This document shows positions 13,301-28,300 of a stretch of 64,000 nt of DNA, piece by piece (positions within the stretch are counted from its first letter, which is position 1; each line of letters starts with the position of its first letter). Made by a program: the position numbers and the translations under genes. This DNA is from Metaphire vulgaris. Its lineage: Eukaryota > Annelida > Clitellata > Crassiclitellata > Megascolecidae. The stretch is taken from positions 14,405,945 to 14,469,944 of the forward strand of contig CM030852.1 in assembly GCA_018105865.1 (NCBI GenBank). Reading direction: 5' to 3'. The notes beneath the pieces are model-generated. The model was not told the origin of the DNA, made no database searches, and saw nothing but the letters and a program-made list of their open reading frames with translations.

Positions 13301-16300
13301 TAATGATCGATGCATAATATGTGATGTGGTTTACAGTCGTATTTATTGACGAGTTTTGTCACTTTCAGATATCACCACGAAGTCTCCACCGACCACCAAA
13401 ACAACAGGTGTGTGGCATGACTAATACATAGTGCTGTCAATATTTATTGTGATATATATATCAACGAACAGGCAGATATTTGGAAAGTATGCCGAGGGCG
13501 TGAAACGATACTTGTTGTTATTTTCAGGAACGGGTTCGACAACCAGAACAAGTCGTCCGACAACCCCAGGAACTGGTCCGAGAACAACAGGACGCATTCC
13601 GTCGACGACGGGTAGGTCAATCGCTTCCCTCAATGCAAATGATCGTTCGCTTCGATTTTGCGCTGATTTCACATTTCACCGATATTTCGCATCGCCGCCT
13701 CTACCGTCGTTTCATCCACTCTATTTCTAAGGCGAGAAGAAATTTTAGCGCGCTGGCCATTGATCTAATGATTTCGGTCATTTTGTGACTGCGATTATAT
13801 TTTCGTTCCTAGGTGTGCCGATCACGAAACCTCCAGGTAAAAGCCAGCAGCATTGTCACCACATGCGCCATCAAAAACTAGCTTGATTTCAACTCAATGA
13901 CAGTCGTTTATCTTAGTCATCATCGCCCTTACCTTCTTTCTCTTTGTTGCTGCTCGTCGGCTGCTAGTCTCCTTCTCATGCATTTACATTGTGTAGAAAA
14001 CTATGTCTTCATTGTGCCAGCTAAATTTCCTGCAAATTAGCGTTGGTCTATGAACGATGTTCTAGAGCATTGCGAGATGACCACCGACATACCTCCAGGC
14101 ACTCCGGTTTGGATTGAACAAGACGGTGAGCGGGGTCCGACGGACGGAGATACGATTGTCGAACCGGGCGAACAGTTGGAACCGTTCGATAAAGTTCAGC
14201 TCGGATATTGCAAAGAATGGTAATTAATATGTAATAAGCTGTCGTTATTTTGATTTAGCTTCGGCTGCTGCCGACTCACGGACGTTGTGCCGATGACTTT
14301 AGTGGTGATTTGATGCGCATCACAGTCGATCTATAGAAACGAGCATACAGTGGCGTAGCGAGGTAAGGGCAGTGGGGGAAAACCGCCACAATCGGCACTT
14401 GCTCTAGGGACGGTATTTTAGAATATTTTTGGTTTTTTGCATGTTATTTGCTAAAAATGCGACTTTTTTGCTTGTCAAGATTTTTAGGAAGTTGAATGAG
14501 GGTGGAATGCGGCAGCAGGGGAGGCATTTTCGGGTTTTATAGATAAAAGCAGTTTTTATTTTACAAAATGCGACGACCTTTTTTGTCGAGAGTTTTGGGA
14601 ATTGTTGGAAGTATTATTTTTCGGGGGCGGCCCTTTTTATTTTCGCCTCAAGCAGCACTTAGCCTCGCTACGCCACTGCGAACATGCGTAGTTGATTTTT
14701 GGCCTATTAAATCTGATTAAGCGTGTTTTAATACGACAGTTGTCTAATAGAAAGATTCTTTGTCGTTGCAGCTTGTGTCAGCCAGGCGGATCACTGATTT
14801 GCTATGTAAGTTCATGTATTAATTCTAGAGGTCGATTGTCAAGCGACATGATCGTAGATTTACTGCAATGAATTTCTCATGATCTCACCTAGGACGACCT
14901 ACTAAACCTCTAATATATTATATATCTAGGTAGTACGGTGGGTCCTAACTGTGCTGATTGTAGGACGTTCCAAATAGTTGGACAGACGAACAGGACGAGT
15001 GTATGACATACACATGCAACGAAGGTGAAGTGACGTCGACCAACAAATCCAAGTCTTGTCACTGTGCTGAGGTAAGCTGAAGAATACAGCGCTATAGTAT
15101 CCGAATTAAATGTCTCCGCTCACTGTCTGTCTGTCAGTTTGTCCGTCAGAAAATAAAGTAGTTGCCAATAGTGGAGTGAGAGACTGAGCAGGAATTCTGT
15201 CTATTTGTAGGACTGGACTTTGATCGTGGTTGCGCCTCCAGAGTGTTGCGATTGTCAAGCTCCAGGTAATCGCTGCACATGCCAAATTTCTAACGACGAT
15301 AATGACGGCTATGGGGACGAAAACTGAGTTAAATAGGGGTCGACAAAATGAAGAGATTGATGACTTCATTGAACTTCCTTGGTTTGTGGCTGCTCCTGTT
15401 TTTCTTCTATAATATCAAATGACGATGATTATTTGAAAATTTCAGATTTCTGCAGAATGAAGACAAAGGAACCAGTCGGCCAACCACTGTGGATTGAAAT
15501 GGACGACGTACCCGGACCATCAAAGGGCGACACGCTTGTTCGACCCGGAGATAAGCTCGAACCAGACGACATAGTTCACGTAGGATACTGCGAGGAATGG
15601 TAAGCATCATTCATGAATATTGCAAAATAATCGAAAACTAGAGTGACAATGACTGAAATAAGAATGATGTGCTCGTAAGAAGTCAAATTCGATCTCTTAT
15701 CATGTCTTTGCTGTTGCTTTTGCAGCGTCTGTCAGCCAGAATCCGATCTTCACTGTTATGTAAGTACGAGTATGGGCGTGTTTATGCAAATGGTTCCGTG
15801 TTGGTGGTTGTTGTGTTGATTTGTTTCATCTGAGGATATTACTTCCGGGATCGATGATAAGGTCTGAATGTGCGTACGATTTTCAGGAAGTGTCGAATTC
15901 GTGGACTGATCCCGAAGACGCTTGTCTGGAATACACTTGTGCCAGCGAAACACCCGTCAACAAAAGCGATTCGTGCAAATGCACTGAGGTACTACTTCAT
16001 CGACATGGGTAGTCATCTCTGTCAGCATATTCTTCGCCGAAAAACAGTTAACCTAACTTTTAGAGAGAGATCGAAATTGGCAAAATCAGTATTGATGATA
16101 GAAATGATGACGACGACGATCTGTTTAGTCGGTCATCCTTGACTGGGCTTTCTCGCGTACGCTGTCAGAAGATGGTTCTCGATTAGTGAAGGAACTATAA
16201 AAATAAATGGAAGATGGTCGCTTTTCCTGTACTGTTTAAATAGGATAAACCTGTCGAACTGACTTCAGCTGATGAAGGATGCTGTAGGTGCGGTCCACCG

Positions 16301-19300
16301 AATGACAGTGAGTGGACATTTTCTGCGTGTAGTCTGTGCTCTTATTTCGCTTGAAAATTTACTCTCTTCGTAACGAATATCGCGAAAAGAAACGAGTGTA
16401 TCAAGATTTGTTTTATAATAATTGTTTTGAAAGGATCTAGAAATCTGATGAATGCTGTTATTGTTCGTGTTAGAAAAGTGCGAGATGTCTTCGGATCTTC
16501 TGGCGGACGGTGAGAAAGCATGGACCGAAGACGATGACGACGTGCAGGAAGGCGATTCGATAGAGCAGGGCGTCGTCGTTCACGTCGGCCAGTGTCGAGA
16601 ATGGTGAGCCTCAACCTGTCAGTTGCAAACAGTCCTGTTTCACATAAAAAGCAGTAGGTTAGATTGAAGAGTGCGTGTCTTCTCTGAAATAATTGACGCC
16701 GTAGTTCCAGGAGTGATACACGTTGTTTTGTTTCTTTACAGCATCTGCACGACAAGCGGCGATCTCGCCTGCAACGTAAGTAACCAATTTCTTGTTGGAT
16801 GCTTCCTCTTCTCGTTGATAAAACGAGAGAAACTTTATGTTGCCTAACAAATTGCATTCTTCTTCGACAAATAAGACTCTCTATCCCAAAAAAGGAACAA
16901 AGCAGAAGTACCCTGCGTGTTTTTCGTGTGTTTCAGCCCGTCACCTCATCCTGGACAGATGCTAAAGAGGAATGTATGGAATACAGCTGTGATCCATTCG
17001 ATTATTCAGTCGTGCCGATGAACAGGACTGAAATGTGCGACTGCAACCCGGAGGTGTGTTTATTATGTTCCGCCACACTAGTGCTGATTTTATATAAACT
17101 GATTCGCGCGAGTAATTTAGCTTTATTGTCATTTTTCGAGAGGTGAATCATTTAACGTTGGGCTTGAATGAAAGCGAATCGAGGAGAATATTATGAATTA
17201 GTGGCGAATGTTCAATTATTATGCTTGTAGATTGAGACGCTAGTTTCTCGGCCATCATCCCAATGCTGCCAGTGCGTTAAAGGTATGTGTCTCATTCATT
17301 GAAGGCACGTAGGCCTACACTACTTCTAGTTGACGTTTTTTGCACTATAGCGGTGATTCTCTAGAACTTGTTAATAATCAAGGCAGGGTTCGCAAGAAGT
17401 GAATATTATATAATTATTTGAAGAACAAGCCATTGTTCTTAATCACAAAGAATATTCTAAAGTCTTTTTAAAAAATTCAAAGTGTAAATTCTGGTTGTTG
17501 GCCTACTTAAAACGAAAGACGTTAAGCATCGTTCAACAACTGTGGTTTCCACAGCCATGCGATTGGTGATCCTGGAAATGACGAGATCTTTTATATAAGA
17601 CTTTAATGGTGTCGATGATATTGAATCGCCGATTGTTGTTTCTTTGCTGTTCGCAGAGTATTGTGTTGTCGGCTCGGACCAGATCAAGAACGGGAAGACG
17701 CCATATATCGAGAAAGACGATCAACCCGGATTGACAAAAGGTGACAAGACGGTGGAGGAAGGCGACCGTGTCAAGCAGGGCGTTATTATTCGCGTCGACG
17801 AGTGTAACGAATGGTAAAAAATTTCGCTTCCTTACTCCAATTCGTACTCAGTTTTTTTCTATCCTGATAATTTTCGGTTGATCTAAATCACAGTCCATTT
17901 CTCAGAAAGGGCTATAGTTACTTAAACTTGATGGCAGTCAGATGAGTTGTGCGGGCGTCGACGACACAAACTGTTTGACAATGAAATCTCCATCAAGTCT
18001 AATTACGAATCTGAAAACATTGCACATAATTGATCGTAATCTTGTTCGTTTTTTGCTTCTCCTCTTAGTCGTTGCACCGACTCCCTCTCGTTCAAATGTT
18101 ACGTAAGTATCACGTCATTATTTTCGATGGCTTCATAGCCGTTTGATATAAGATGGCGAAGTTTGAATCAGTATTTTTTTAGACTTTGCTTCTCGTGACA
18201 AGGTTCGTCATTGTGCCTTTGAACTGTTGTTTTTATGTCATCGTCTTTGTCTTATAGGACATCGATAACAGTTGGAGCGACGTCGACGACCAGTGTCAGA
18301 GTCACGTATGCATAGAGGGCAGTATTGTGGACTCGAATGGCACGAGAAACTATTGTCAATGTCCCGAGGTAAGGACATCCTTTTTTCGAAAATCTGAATA
18401 ACAAAATGATATTAAGTCCATTGCGATGTGATAATGGTCGTTTATTTGTGTCTCTGGCTGGCTGTAATATTTGCTCGACTATCGACGATCTACGAAGCAG
18501 ACGTTCTTTGATTCTGCTGCGCGTAATCCAGCTCATTATTCTTTTTTCAGAGTGAGCTTGTGAAGCAGAAGTATCCGATGTGCTGCTCATGTACGGGTAA
18601 GCATCTGGTTCTTCGAAAATACAACCAGCGTCAGGTCACTCTCGGCTAAAATTGCACCCTCGATTCAATATGGTCTTCTTACAGACATTGCTTCTAGAGA
18701 GTGACACGGGACAACTTTTTATCCCCATCCCCACCCCACACCCAAACATTTGTCCGCGTCTCCTGTTGCAGGTCTATTATGAACCAGATATATTAATACG
18801 CGGCTCTTCCCTCGATCACCCTACTAGGCATTCCGTTAGATTTTCGCCAGGTCTTTCAATTAGTTGATGTCCCTCGTTCTCGTACAGTCAATTGCGTTAG
18901 TTTGTAGTATGAAATGGCTGGGTGTGCTCTATTTCGAACCTTGTAGATTGAAATTGATAATGATATTATTGATTATTCTTGCAACGGTTAAAGCAATGAA
19001 GATTGAACAAGTGGAAAATGCGGATTTTGTCGGAGAATTTCTTCAAAGTGATTAGATTTTTAGCTATTTATGGCCTATATACCTTCTAATCAACAGGCCT
19101 TCAATAGGCTTCTTTCACAGAGCGAATTAATTATAAAACTTGTTTTTGATGTCTATAAAACCTGTTGCAGGCCTATAATGAACCAGATATCTTAATACGC
19201 GGCTCTTCCTTTCTCACTGACATTGCAGCCCCCCACTTCTTAGACCCACCGGCCGCCACTGTTAATAACTTCGAGTGATGAAAAATAACAAGTCATGTGG

Positions 19301-22300
19301 CCAAGACAATACAAGTTAAAAGAGACACAGGAAAGAGATGTATTAGGCAATAGTTCCGGCATAGTCGGCTGCTCTGGCGCCGTGTATTAATTACAACCAT
19401 CAACCATACCTTCTTAAAGGACATTTTTAAACTACAGAGAATGGTATTGGCAGACGTGTGAATAGCTATCACTTTTGAAAGACAAGTGAAGAGCACCTGC
19501 TAATCAAGTTTTTTCAAAAATTAGGCCACTATCTCTTGTCGATCAAAAGTGCTTGGCATTCAGAATTTTGCCTGTGGTATTCTCTAATGCGTAAATTGGA
19601 CATTTTAAAGAACACAAGTTTTTTTCAAAAATTAGGCCACTATCTCTTGTAGATAAAAAGTTCTAGGCAATCAGAATTTTGCCTGTGGTCTTCTCTAATG
19701 CGTAATTGGACATTTTAAAGGACATTTTTAAACTACAGAGAATGGTATTGGCAGACGTGGGAACAGCTAGCACTTTTGACAGACAAGTGAAGAGCACCTG
19801 CTAATCAAGTTTTTTTCAAAAAATTGGGCCACTATCTCTTGTAGATAAAAAGTTCTAGGCAGTCAGAATTTTGCTTGTGGTATTTTCTAATGCGTAATTG
19901 GACATTTTAAAGGACATTTTTAAACTACAGAGAATGGTATTGGCAGACGTGTGAATAGCTAGCAATTTTGACAGACAAGTGAAGAGCACCTGCTAATCAA
20001 GTTTTTTTCAAAAATTAGGCCACTATCTCTTGTAGATAAAAAGTTCTAGGCAGTCAGAATTTTTCCTGTGGTATTCTCTAATGCGTAATTGGACATTTTA
20101 AAGAACATTTTTAAACTACAGAGAATGGTATTGGCAGACGTGTGAATGGCTAGCAATTTTGACAAACAAGTGAAGAGCACCTGCTAATCAAGTTTTTTTT
20201 CAAAAATTAGGCCACTATCTCTTGTAGATAAAAAGTTCTAGGCAGTCAGAATTTTGCCTGTGGTATTCTCTAATGCGTAATTGGACATTTTAAAGAACAT
20301 TTTTAAACTACAGAGAATGGTATTGGCAGACGTGTGAATGGCTAGCAATTTTGACAAACAAGTGAAGAGCACCTGCTAATCAAGTTTTTTTTCAAAAATT
20401 AGGCCACTATCTCTTGTAGATAAAAAGTTCTAGGCAGTCAAAATTTTGCCTGTGGTATTCTCTAATGCGTAAATTGGACATTTGAAAGAACACAAGTTTT
20501 TTTCAAAAATTAGGCCATTATCTCTTGTAGATATAAAGTTCTAGGCAGTCAGAATTTTGCCTGTGGTATTCTCTAATGCGTAATTGGACATTTTAAAGGA
20601 CATTTTTAAACTACAGAGAATGGTATTGGCAGACGTGCGAACAGCTAGCACTTTTGACAGACAAGTGAAGAGCACCTGCTAATCAAGTTTTTTTCAAAAA
20701 TTAGGCCACTATCTCTTGTAGATAAAAAGTTGTAGGCAGTCAGAATTTTGACTGTGGTATTCTCTAATGCGTAATTGGACATTTTAAAGAACATTTTTAA
20801 ACTACAGAGAATGGTATTTGCAGACGTGTGAATAGCTAGCAATTTTGACAAACAAGTGAAGAGCACCTGCTAATCAAGTTGTTTTCAAAAATTAGGCCAC
20901 TATCTCTTGTAGATAAAAAGTTCTAGGCAGTCAGAATTTTGCCTGTGGTATTCTCTAATGCGTAATTGGACATTTTAAAGAACATTTTTAAACTACAGAG
21001 AATGGTATTGGCAGACGTGTGAATGGCTAGCAATTTTGACAGACAAGTGAAGAGCACCTGCTAATCAGTTTTTTTCAAAAATTAGGCCACTATCTCTTGT
21101 AGATCAAAAGTGCTTGGCAGTCAGAATTTTTCCTGTGGTATTCTCTAATGCGTAAATTGGACATTTTAAAGAACACAAGTTTTTTTCAAAAATTAGGCCA
21201 CTATCTCTTATAGATATAAAGTTCTAGGCAGTCAGAATTTTGCCTGTGGTATTCTCTAATGCGTAATTGGACATTTTAAAGAACATTTTTAAACTACAGA
21301 GAATGGTATTGGCAGACGTGTGAATGGCTAGCAATTTTGACAAACAAGTGAAGAGCACCTGCTAATCAAGTTTTTTTCAAAAATTAGGCCACTATCTCTT
21401 GTAGATAAAAAGTTCTAGGCAGTCAGAATTTTGCCTGTGGTATTCTCTAATGCGTAATTGGACATTTTAAAGAACATTTTTAAACTACAGAGAATGGTAT
21501 TGGCAGACGTGTGAATGGCTAGCAATTTTGACAAACAAGTGAAGAGCACCTGCTAATCAAGTTTTTTTCAAAAATTAGGCCACTATCTCTTGTAGATAAA
21601 AGTTCTAGGCAGTCAAAATTTTGCCTGTGGTATTCTCTAATGCGTAAATTGGACATTTGAAAGAACACAAGTTTTTTTTTCAAAATTAGGCCATTATCTC
21701 TTGTAGATATAAAGTTCTAGGCAGTCAGAATTTTGCCTGTGGTATTCTCTAATGCGTAATTGGACATTTTAAAGGACATTTTTAAACTACAGAGATGGTA
21801 TTGGCAGACGTGCGAACAGCTAGCACTTTTGACAGACAAGTGAAGAGCACCTGCTAATCAAGTTTTTTCAAAAATTAGGCCACTATCTCTTGTAGATAAA
21901 AAGTTGTAGGCAGTCAGAATTTTGACTGTGGTATTCTCTAATGCGTAATTGGACATTTTAAAGAACATTTTTAAACTACAGAGAATGGTATTTGCAGACG
22001 TGTGAATAGCTAGCAATTTTGACAAACAAGTGAAGAGCACCTGCTAATCAAGTTGTTTTCAAAAATTAGGCCACTATCTCTTGTAGATAAAAAGTTCTAG
22101 GCAGTCAGAATTTTGCCTGTGGTATTCTCTAATGCGTAATTGGACATTTTAAAGAACATTTTTAAACTACAGAGAATGGTATTGGCAGACGTGTGAATGG
22201 CTAGCAATTTTGACAGACAAGTGAAGAGCACCTGCTAATCAGTTTTTTCAAAAATTAGGCCACTATCTCTTGTAGATCAAAAGTGCTTGGCAGTCAGAAT

Positions 22301-25300
22301 TTTTCCTGTGGTATTCTCTAATGCGTAAATTGGACATTTTAAAGAACACAAGTTTTTTTTCAAAAAATTAGGCCACTATCTCTTATAGATATAAAGTTCT
22401 AGGCAGTCAGAATTTTGCCTGTGGTATTCTCTAATGCGTAATTGGACATTTTAAAGGACATTTTTAAACTACAGAGAATGGCATTGGCAGACGTGCGAAC
22501 AGCTAGCACTTTTGACAGACAAGTGAAGAGCACCTGCTAATCAAGTTTTTTTCAAAAATTAGGCCACTACCTCTTGTAGATAAAGAGTGCTAGGCAGTCA
22601 GAATTTTGCCTGTGGTATTCTCTAATGCGTAATTGGACATTTTAAAGAACATTTTTAAACTACAGAGAATGGTATTGGCAGACGTGTGAATGGCTAGCAA
22701 TTTTGACAGACAAGTGAAGAGCCCCTGCTAATCAAGTTTTTTTCAAAAATTAGGCCACTATCTCTTGTAGATAAAAAGTTCTAGGCAGTCAGAATTTTGA
22801 CTGTGGTATTCTCTAATGCGTAATTGGACATTTTAAAGAACATTTTTAAACTACAGAGAATGGTATTTGCAGACGTGTGAATAGCTAGCAATTTTGAAAG
22901 ACAAGTGAAGAGCACCTGCTAATCATGTTTTTTTTCAAAAATTAGGCCACTATCTCTTGTAGATATAAAGTTCTAGGCAATCAGAATTTTGCCTGTGGTA
23001 TTCTCTAATGCGTAATTGGACATTTATAGGACATTTTAAACTACAGAGAATGGCATTGGCAGACGTGTGAACAGCTAGCACTTTTGACAGACAAGTGAAG
23101 AGCCCCTGCGAATCAAGTTTTTTTTTAAAATTAGGCCACTATCTCTTGTAGATAAAAAGTTCTAGGCAGTCAGAATTTTGCCTGTGGTATTCTCTAATGC
23201 GTAATTGGACATTTTAAAGAACATTTTTAAACTACAGAGAATGGTATTGGCAGACGTGTGAATGGCTAGCAATTTTGACAGAGAAGTGAAGAGCCCCTGC
23301 GAATCAAGTTTTTTTCAAACATTAGGCCACTATCTCTTGTAGATAAAAAGTGCTTGGCATTCAGAATTTTGCCTGTGGTATTCTCTAATGCGTAAATTGG
23401 ACATTTTAAAGAACACAAGTTTTTTTCAAAAATTAGGCCACTATATCTTGTAGATAAAAAGTTCTAGGCAATCAGAATTTTGCCTGTGGTATTCTCTAAT
23501 GCGTAATTGGACATTTTAAAGGACATTTTTAAACTACAGAGAATGGCATTGGCAGACGTGGGAACAGCTAGCACTTTTGACAGACAAGTGAAGAGCACCT
23601 GCTAATCAAGTTTTTTTCAAAAATTAGGCCACTATCTCTTGTAGATAAAAAGTTCTAGGCAGTCAGAATTTTGCTTGTGGTATTTTCTAATGCGTAATTG
23701 GACATTTTAAAGGACATTTTTAAACTACAGAGAATGGTATTGGCAGACGTGTGAATAGCTAGCAATTTTGACAGACAAGTGAAGAGCACCTGCTAATCAA
23801 GTTTTTTTCAAAAATTACGCCACTATCTCTTGTAGATAAAAAGTTCTAGGCAGTCAGAATTTTTCCTGTGGTATTCTCTAATGCGTAAATTGGACATTTT
23901 AAGGGATAATCTACTGCGTTACGAAATACTCTACAGACTACATGCAGAAAAGCAAGAACTCACTCACGCCGTCATCAATATTACTGTAGTAAACCAGACA
24001 ATTGGTCTGGCCCACCACTTGGGGAATTAGCGAATACAGGATGTTAAATCATAGTTATGACTGTCCGGTTCGCTCTGCTATCCTCTGAACGCCTCTGATG
24101 TTTATAATGTTCTGTTGTCTAACGTCACGTTCAGTGGAAGACCTCAGCTGCCCCGTACACGGTCCTTTATTAGAAGACAATATCCAATAGCAAATCAGAG
24201 AATATCATGCAACCAGTCCATATGTCCTAATATGCGACAGACATTAGGCCTAGCCAATTAAGAGTGGCTAGTACTGATTATAAGCATTATGCTAACAGTG
24301 ATCCACTAGTCATAAAGAGAGGTGAATGATGATGATTACAAAGGCGACTACTAAGGTCCGCCTCTGGTTATTTATGACTACAATTTCAGTGTACTACAGT
24401 GTACTACATTTATAACTACAGTTTCAGTGTATTATTATCGTTTTGTTAATATCGGGTCTACCGATACCGTTTCCGATGTATTACTGTATTAAATGTCCCC
24501 GCCCCGCGGTATTACCGTAAGACAAGAACCCGTTACCGCGGTAATACCGCACTTTTTGGCCAAAATGCTGCGGTTGTTACCGCGGTAGTTACGGCGGGAA
24601 ATCCGCGGTAACCGTTACCATGTCACTCTCTAATTGCTTCTCCACTTAACACGGCAAATTGTCTGCTTTCCAATAATTGAAATCCGCAACTGTATACTTT
24701 AAATGACGATCGATTAATAATGTGTCGTGGTCTACAGTCGTATTTAATGACGAGTTTTGTCACTTTCAGATATCACCACGAAGGCTCCACCAGCCACCAA
24801 AACAACAGGTGTGTGGCATGACTAATATATAGTGCTGTCAAGATTTATTGTGATATATATCAACGAACGGGCAGGTATTTGGAAAGTATGGCGAGCGCGT
24901 GAAACGATACTTGTTGTTATTTTCAGGAACGGGTCCGACAACCAGAACAAGTCGTCCGACAACCCCAGAAACTGAACCGAGAACAACAGGACGCATTCCG
25001 TCGACGTCAGGTAGATCAATTGCTTTCCTCAAAAGAATTGATCGCATCGATTTTACGCTGAATTGGCATCGACATTTCGCATCGCCGTCTCTACCGTCAT
25101 TTTCTCATCTCTGTATGAGGGCGTTAGGAAATTTTGACGTGCTGTTCGTTAACGTAATGATTTCGGTCACTTTCTGACTGCGATTATATTTTCGTTCCTA
25201 GGTGTGCCGGTCACGAAACCTCCAGGTAAAACGTCAGCAGCATTGTGATCACATGCGCCATCAAAAACTAGCTTGACTTCAACTCATTAACAATCGTTAA

Positions 25301-28300
25301 TCTTAATCATCATCGCCTTTACCTTCTTTCTCTTTGTTGCTGTTCGTCGGCTGCTAGTCTCCTTTTCATGCCTTACTTTGCGTCGAGAACTATGTCTTCA
25401 TTGTGCCAGCTAAATTTCCTGTGAATTAGCGTTGTTTGATGGACGATGTTCTAGAGCATTGCGAGATGACCACCGACATACCTCCAGGCACTCCGGTTTG
25501 GATTGAACAAGACGGTGAGCGGGGTCCGACGGACGGAGATACGATTGTCGAACCGGGCGAACAGTTGGAACCGGGCGATAAAGTTCAGCTCGGATATTGC
25601 AAAGAATGGTAATTTAATATTTAATAAGCTGTCGTTGCTCTGACTTAGGTTCGGCTGCTGCCGACACAGGGGCGGTGTGCCGACGACTTTAGTGGTGATT
25701 TGATGTGCATCACAGTCGATCTATAGAAATGAGCATACAGTGGCGTAGCGAGGTAAGGGCAGTGGGGGAAAACCGCCCCAATCGGCACTTGCTCTAGGGA
25801 CGGTATTTTAGAATATTTTTGGTTTTTTGCATGTTATTTGCTAAAAATGCGACTTTTTTGCTTGTCAAGATTTTTAGGAAGTTGAATGAGGGTGGAATGC
25901 GGCAGCAGGGGAGGCATTTTCGGGTTTTATACATAAAAGCAGTTTTTATTTTACAAAATTCGACGAACTTTTTTGTCGAGATTTTTGGGAATTGTTGGAA
26001 GTATTATTTTTCGGAGGTGGCCCTTTTTATTTTCGCCTCAAGCAGCACTTAGCCTCGCTACGCCACTGCGAACATGCGTAGTTGATTTTTGGCCTATTAA
26101 ATCTGATTAAGCGTGTTTTTAATACGACAGCTGTCTAATTGAAAGATTCTTTGTCGTTGCAGCGTGTGTCAGCCAGGCGGATCACTGATTTGTTATGTAA
26201 GTTCATATATTAATTCTAGAGTTCGATTTGCAAGCGACATGATCGTAGTTTTACTGTAATCAATTTCTCGTGATCTCACCTAGGACGAACTAATAAACCT
26301 CTAATATACCAAAATAGTAATGAACGTCGTCGTAACTGTGCTGATTGTAGGACGTTCCAAATAGTTGGACAGACGAACAGGACGAGTGTATGACATACAC
26401 ATGCAACAAAGGTGAAGTGACGTCGACCAACAAATCCAAGTCTTGTCACTGTGCCGAGGTAAGCTGAAGAATACAGCGCTTTAGTATCCGAATTAAATGT
26501 CTCCGCTCACTGTCTGTCTGTCAGTTTGTCAGAAATTAGATTGTCAATAGTGGAGTGTTAGACTGAGCAGGAATTCTGTCTATTTGTAGGACTGGACTTT
26601 GATCGTGGTTGCGCCTCCAGAGTGTTGCGATTGTCAAGCTCCAGGTAATCGCTGCACATGCCAAATTTCTAACGACGATAATGACGGCTATGGTGACGAA
26701 AACTGAGTTAAATAGGGGTCGACATATTGAAGAGATTGATGACTTCAGTGAACTTTTTGGTTTGTGGCTGCTCTTGTTGTTCTTCTATCTTATCAAATGA
26801 CTTATCAAATGACGTGATTATTTGAAAATTTCAGATTTCTGCAGAATGAAAACAAACGAACCAGTCGGCCAACCACTGTGGATTGAAATGGACGACGTAC
26901 CCGGACCATCAAAGGGCGACACGCTTGTTCGACCCGGAGATAAGCTCGAACCAGACGACATAGTTCACGTAGGATACTGCGAGGAATGGTAAGAAAATCT
27001 CATGAATATTACAAAATAATCGAAAACTAGAGTGACAATGACTAGAATAAGAATGATGTGCTCGTAAGAAGTCAAATTCGATATCTTGTCATGTCTTTGC
27101 TGTTGCTTTTGCAGCGTCTGTCAGCCAGAATCCGATCTTCACTGTTATGTAAGTACGAGTATGGGCGTGTTTTAGCAAAAGGTGTCGTGTGTGTTGTTGT
27201 TGTGTTGATTTGTTTCATCTGAGGATATTACTTCCGGGATCGATGATAAGGTGTGAATGCGTGTGCGATTTTCAGGAAGTGTCGAATTCGTGGACTGATC
27301 CCGAAGACGCTTGTCTGGAATACTCTTGTGCCAGCGAAACACCCGTCAACAAAAGCGATTCGTGCAAATGCACTGAGGTACTACTTCATCGACATGCGTA
27401 GTCTTCGCTGTCGGCATATTCTTCCCAGAAAAACATTAACCTAGTTTTTCAAGGGACCGAATTTGGCATAATTGACTCTTGGTGACAGACATGACGACGT
27501 CTATGATCTCTTTAGTCAATTGTCTTAGTCCCTGCTTTACTATCTAAGTTGTAAGATCATAGGCCTCGATTCGAGAGGAAAGAACGTAGAAGAAGGATGA
27601 TTGGTTTTCCTGTACTGTTTAAATAGGATAAACCTGTCGAACTGACCTCAGCTGATGAAGGATGCTGTAGGTGCGGTCCACCGAATGACAGTGAGTCGAC
27701 ATTTTCTGCGTGTAGTCTGTGCTCTTATTTCGCTTGAAAATTTACTCTCTTCGTAACGAATATCGCGAAAAGAAACGAGTGAGGCAAGATTCATTTTACA
27801 ATAACTGTTTTGAAAGGATCTAGAAATTTGATGGATGCTGTTGTTGTGCGTGTTAGAAAAGTGCGAGATGCCTTCGGATCTTCTGGCGGACGGTGAGAAA
27901 GCATGGACCGAAGACGATGACGACGTGCAGGAAGGCGATTCGATAGAGCAGGGCGTCGTCGTTCACGTCGGCCAGTGTCGAGAATGGTGAGCCTCAACCT
28001 GTCAGTTGCAAACAGTCCTGCTTCAAATACAAAGCACTAGGCTAGATTGAAGACTGCGTATCTTCTCTGAAATAATTGACGCCGTAGTTCCAGTATTGAT
28101 ACACGTTGTTTTGTTTCTTTACAGCATCTGCACGACAAGCGGCGATCTCGCCTGCAACGTAAGTAACCAATTTCTTGTTGGATGCTTCCTCTTCTCGTTG
28201 ATAAAACGAGAGAAACTTTATGTTGCCTAACAAATTGCATTCTTTTTCGACAAATAAGACTATCCCAAAAAAAGAACAAAGCAGAAGTAGCCTGCGTGTT

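Noticed and set aside
16342..16857. Minus-strand open frame of 171 codons opposite module 3 (similar ones at 2461-2964 and in other cassettes)
   Set aside because: It is antisense to exons a and b and their intron, varies between cassettes by indels, and mirrors codon structure of the real + strand exons.
19293..22040. Short minus-strand frames beginning MLFTCLSK
   Set aside because: They recur with the satellite monomer and are repeat translations.
19418..23902. CRISPR-like or regulatory array
   Set aside because: Monomers of about 191 bp are tandem with no unique spacers, in a eukaryotic intron. It is satellite DNA.
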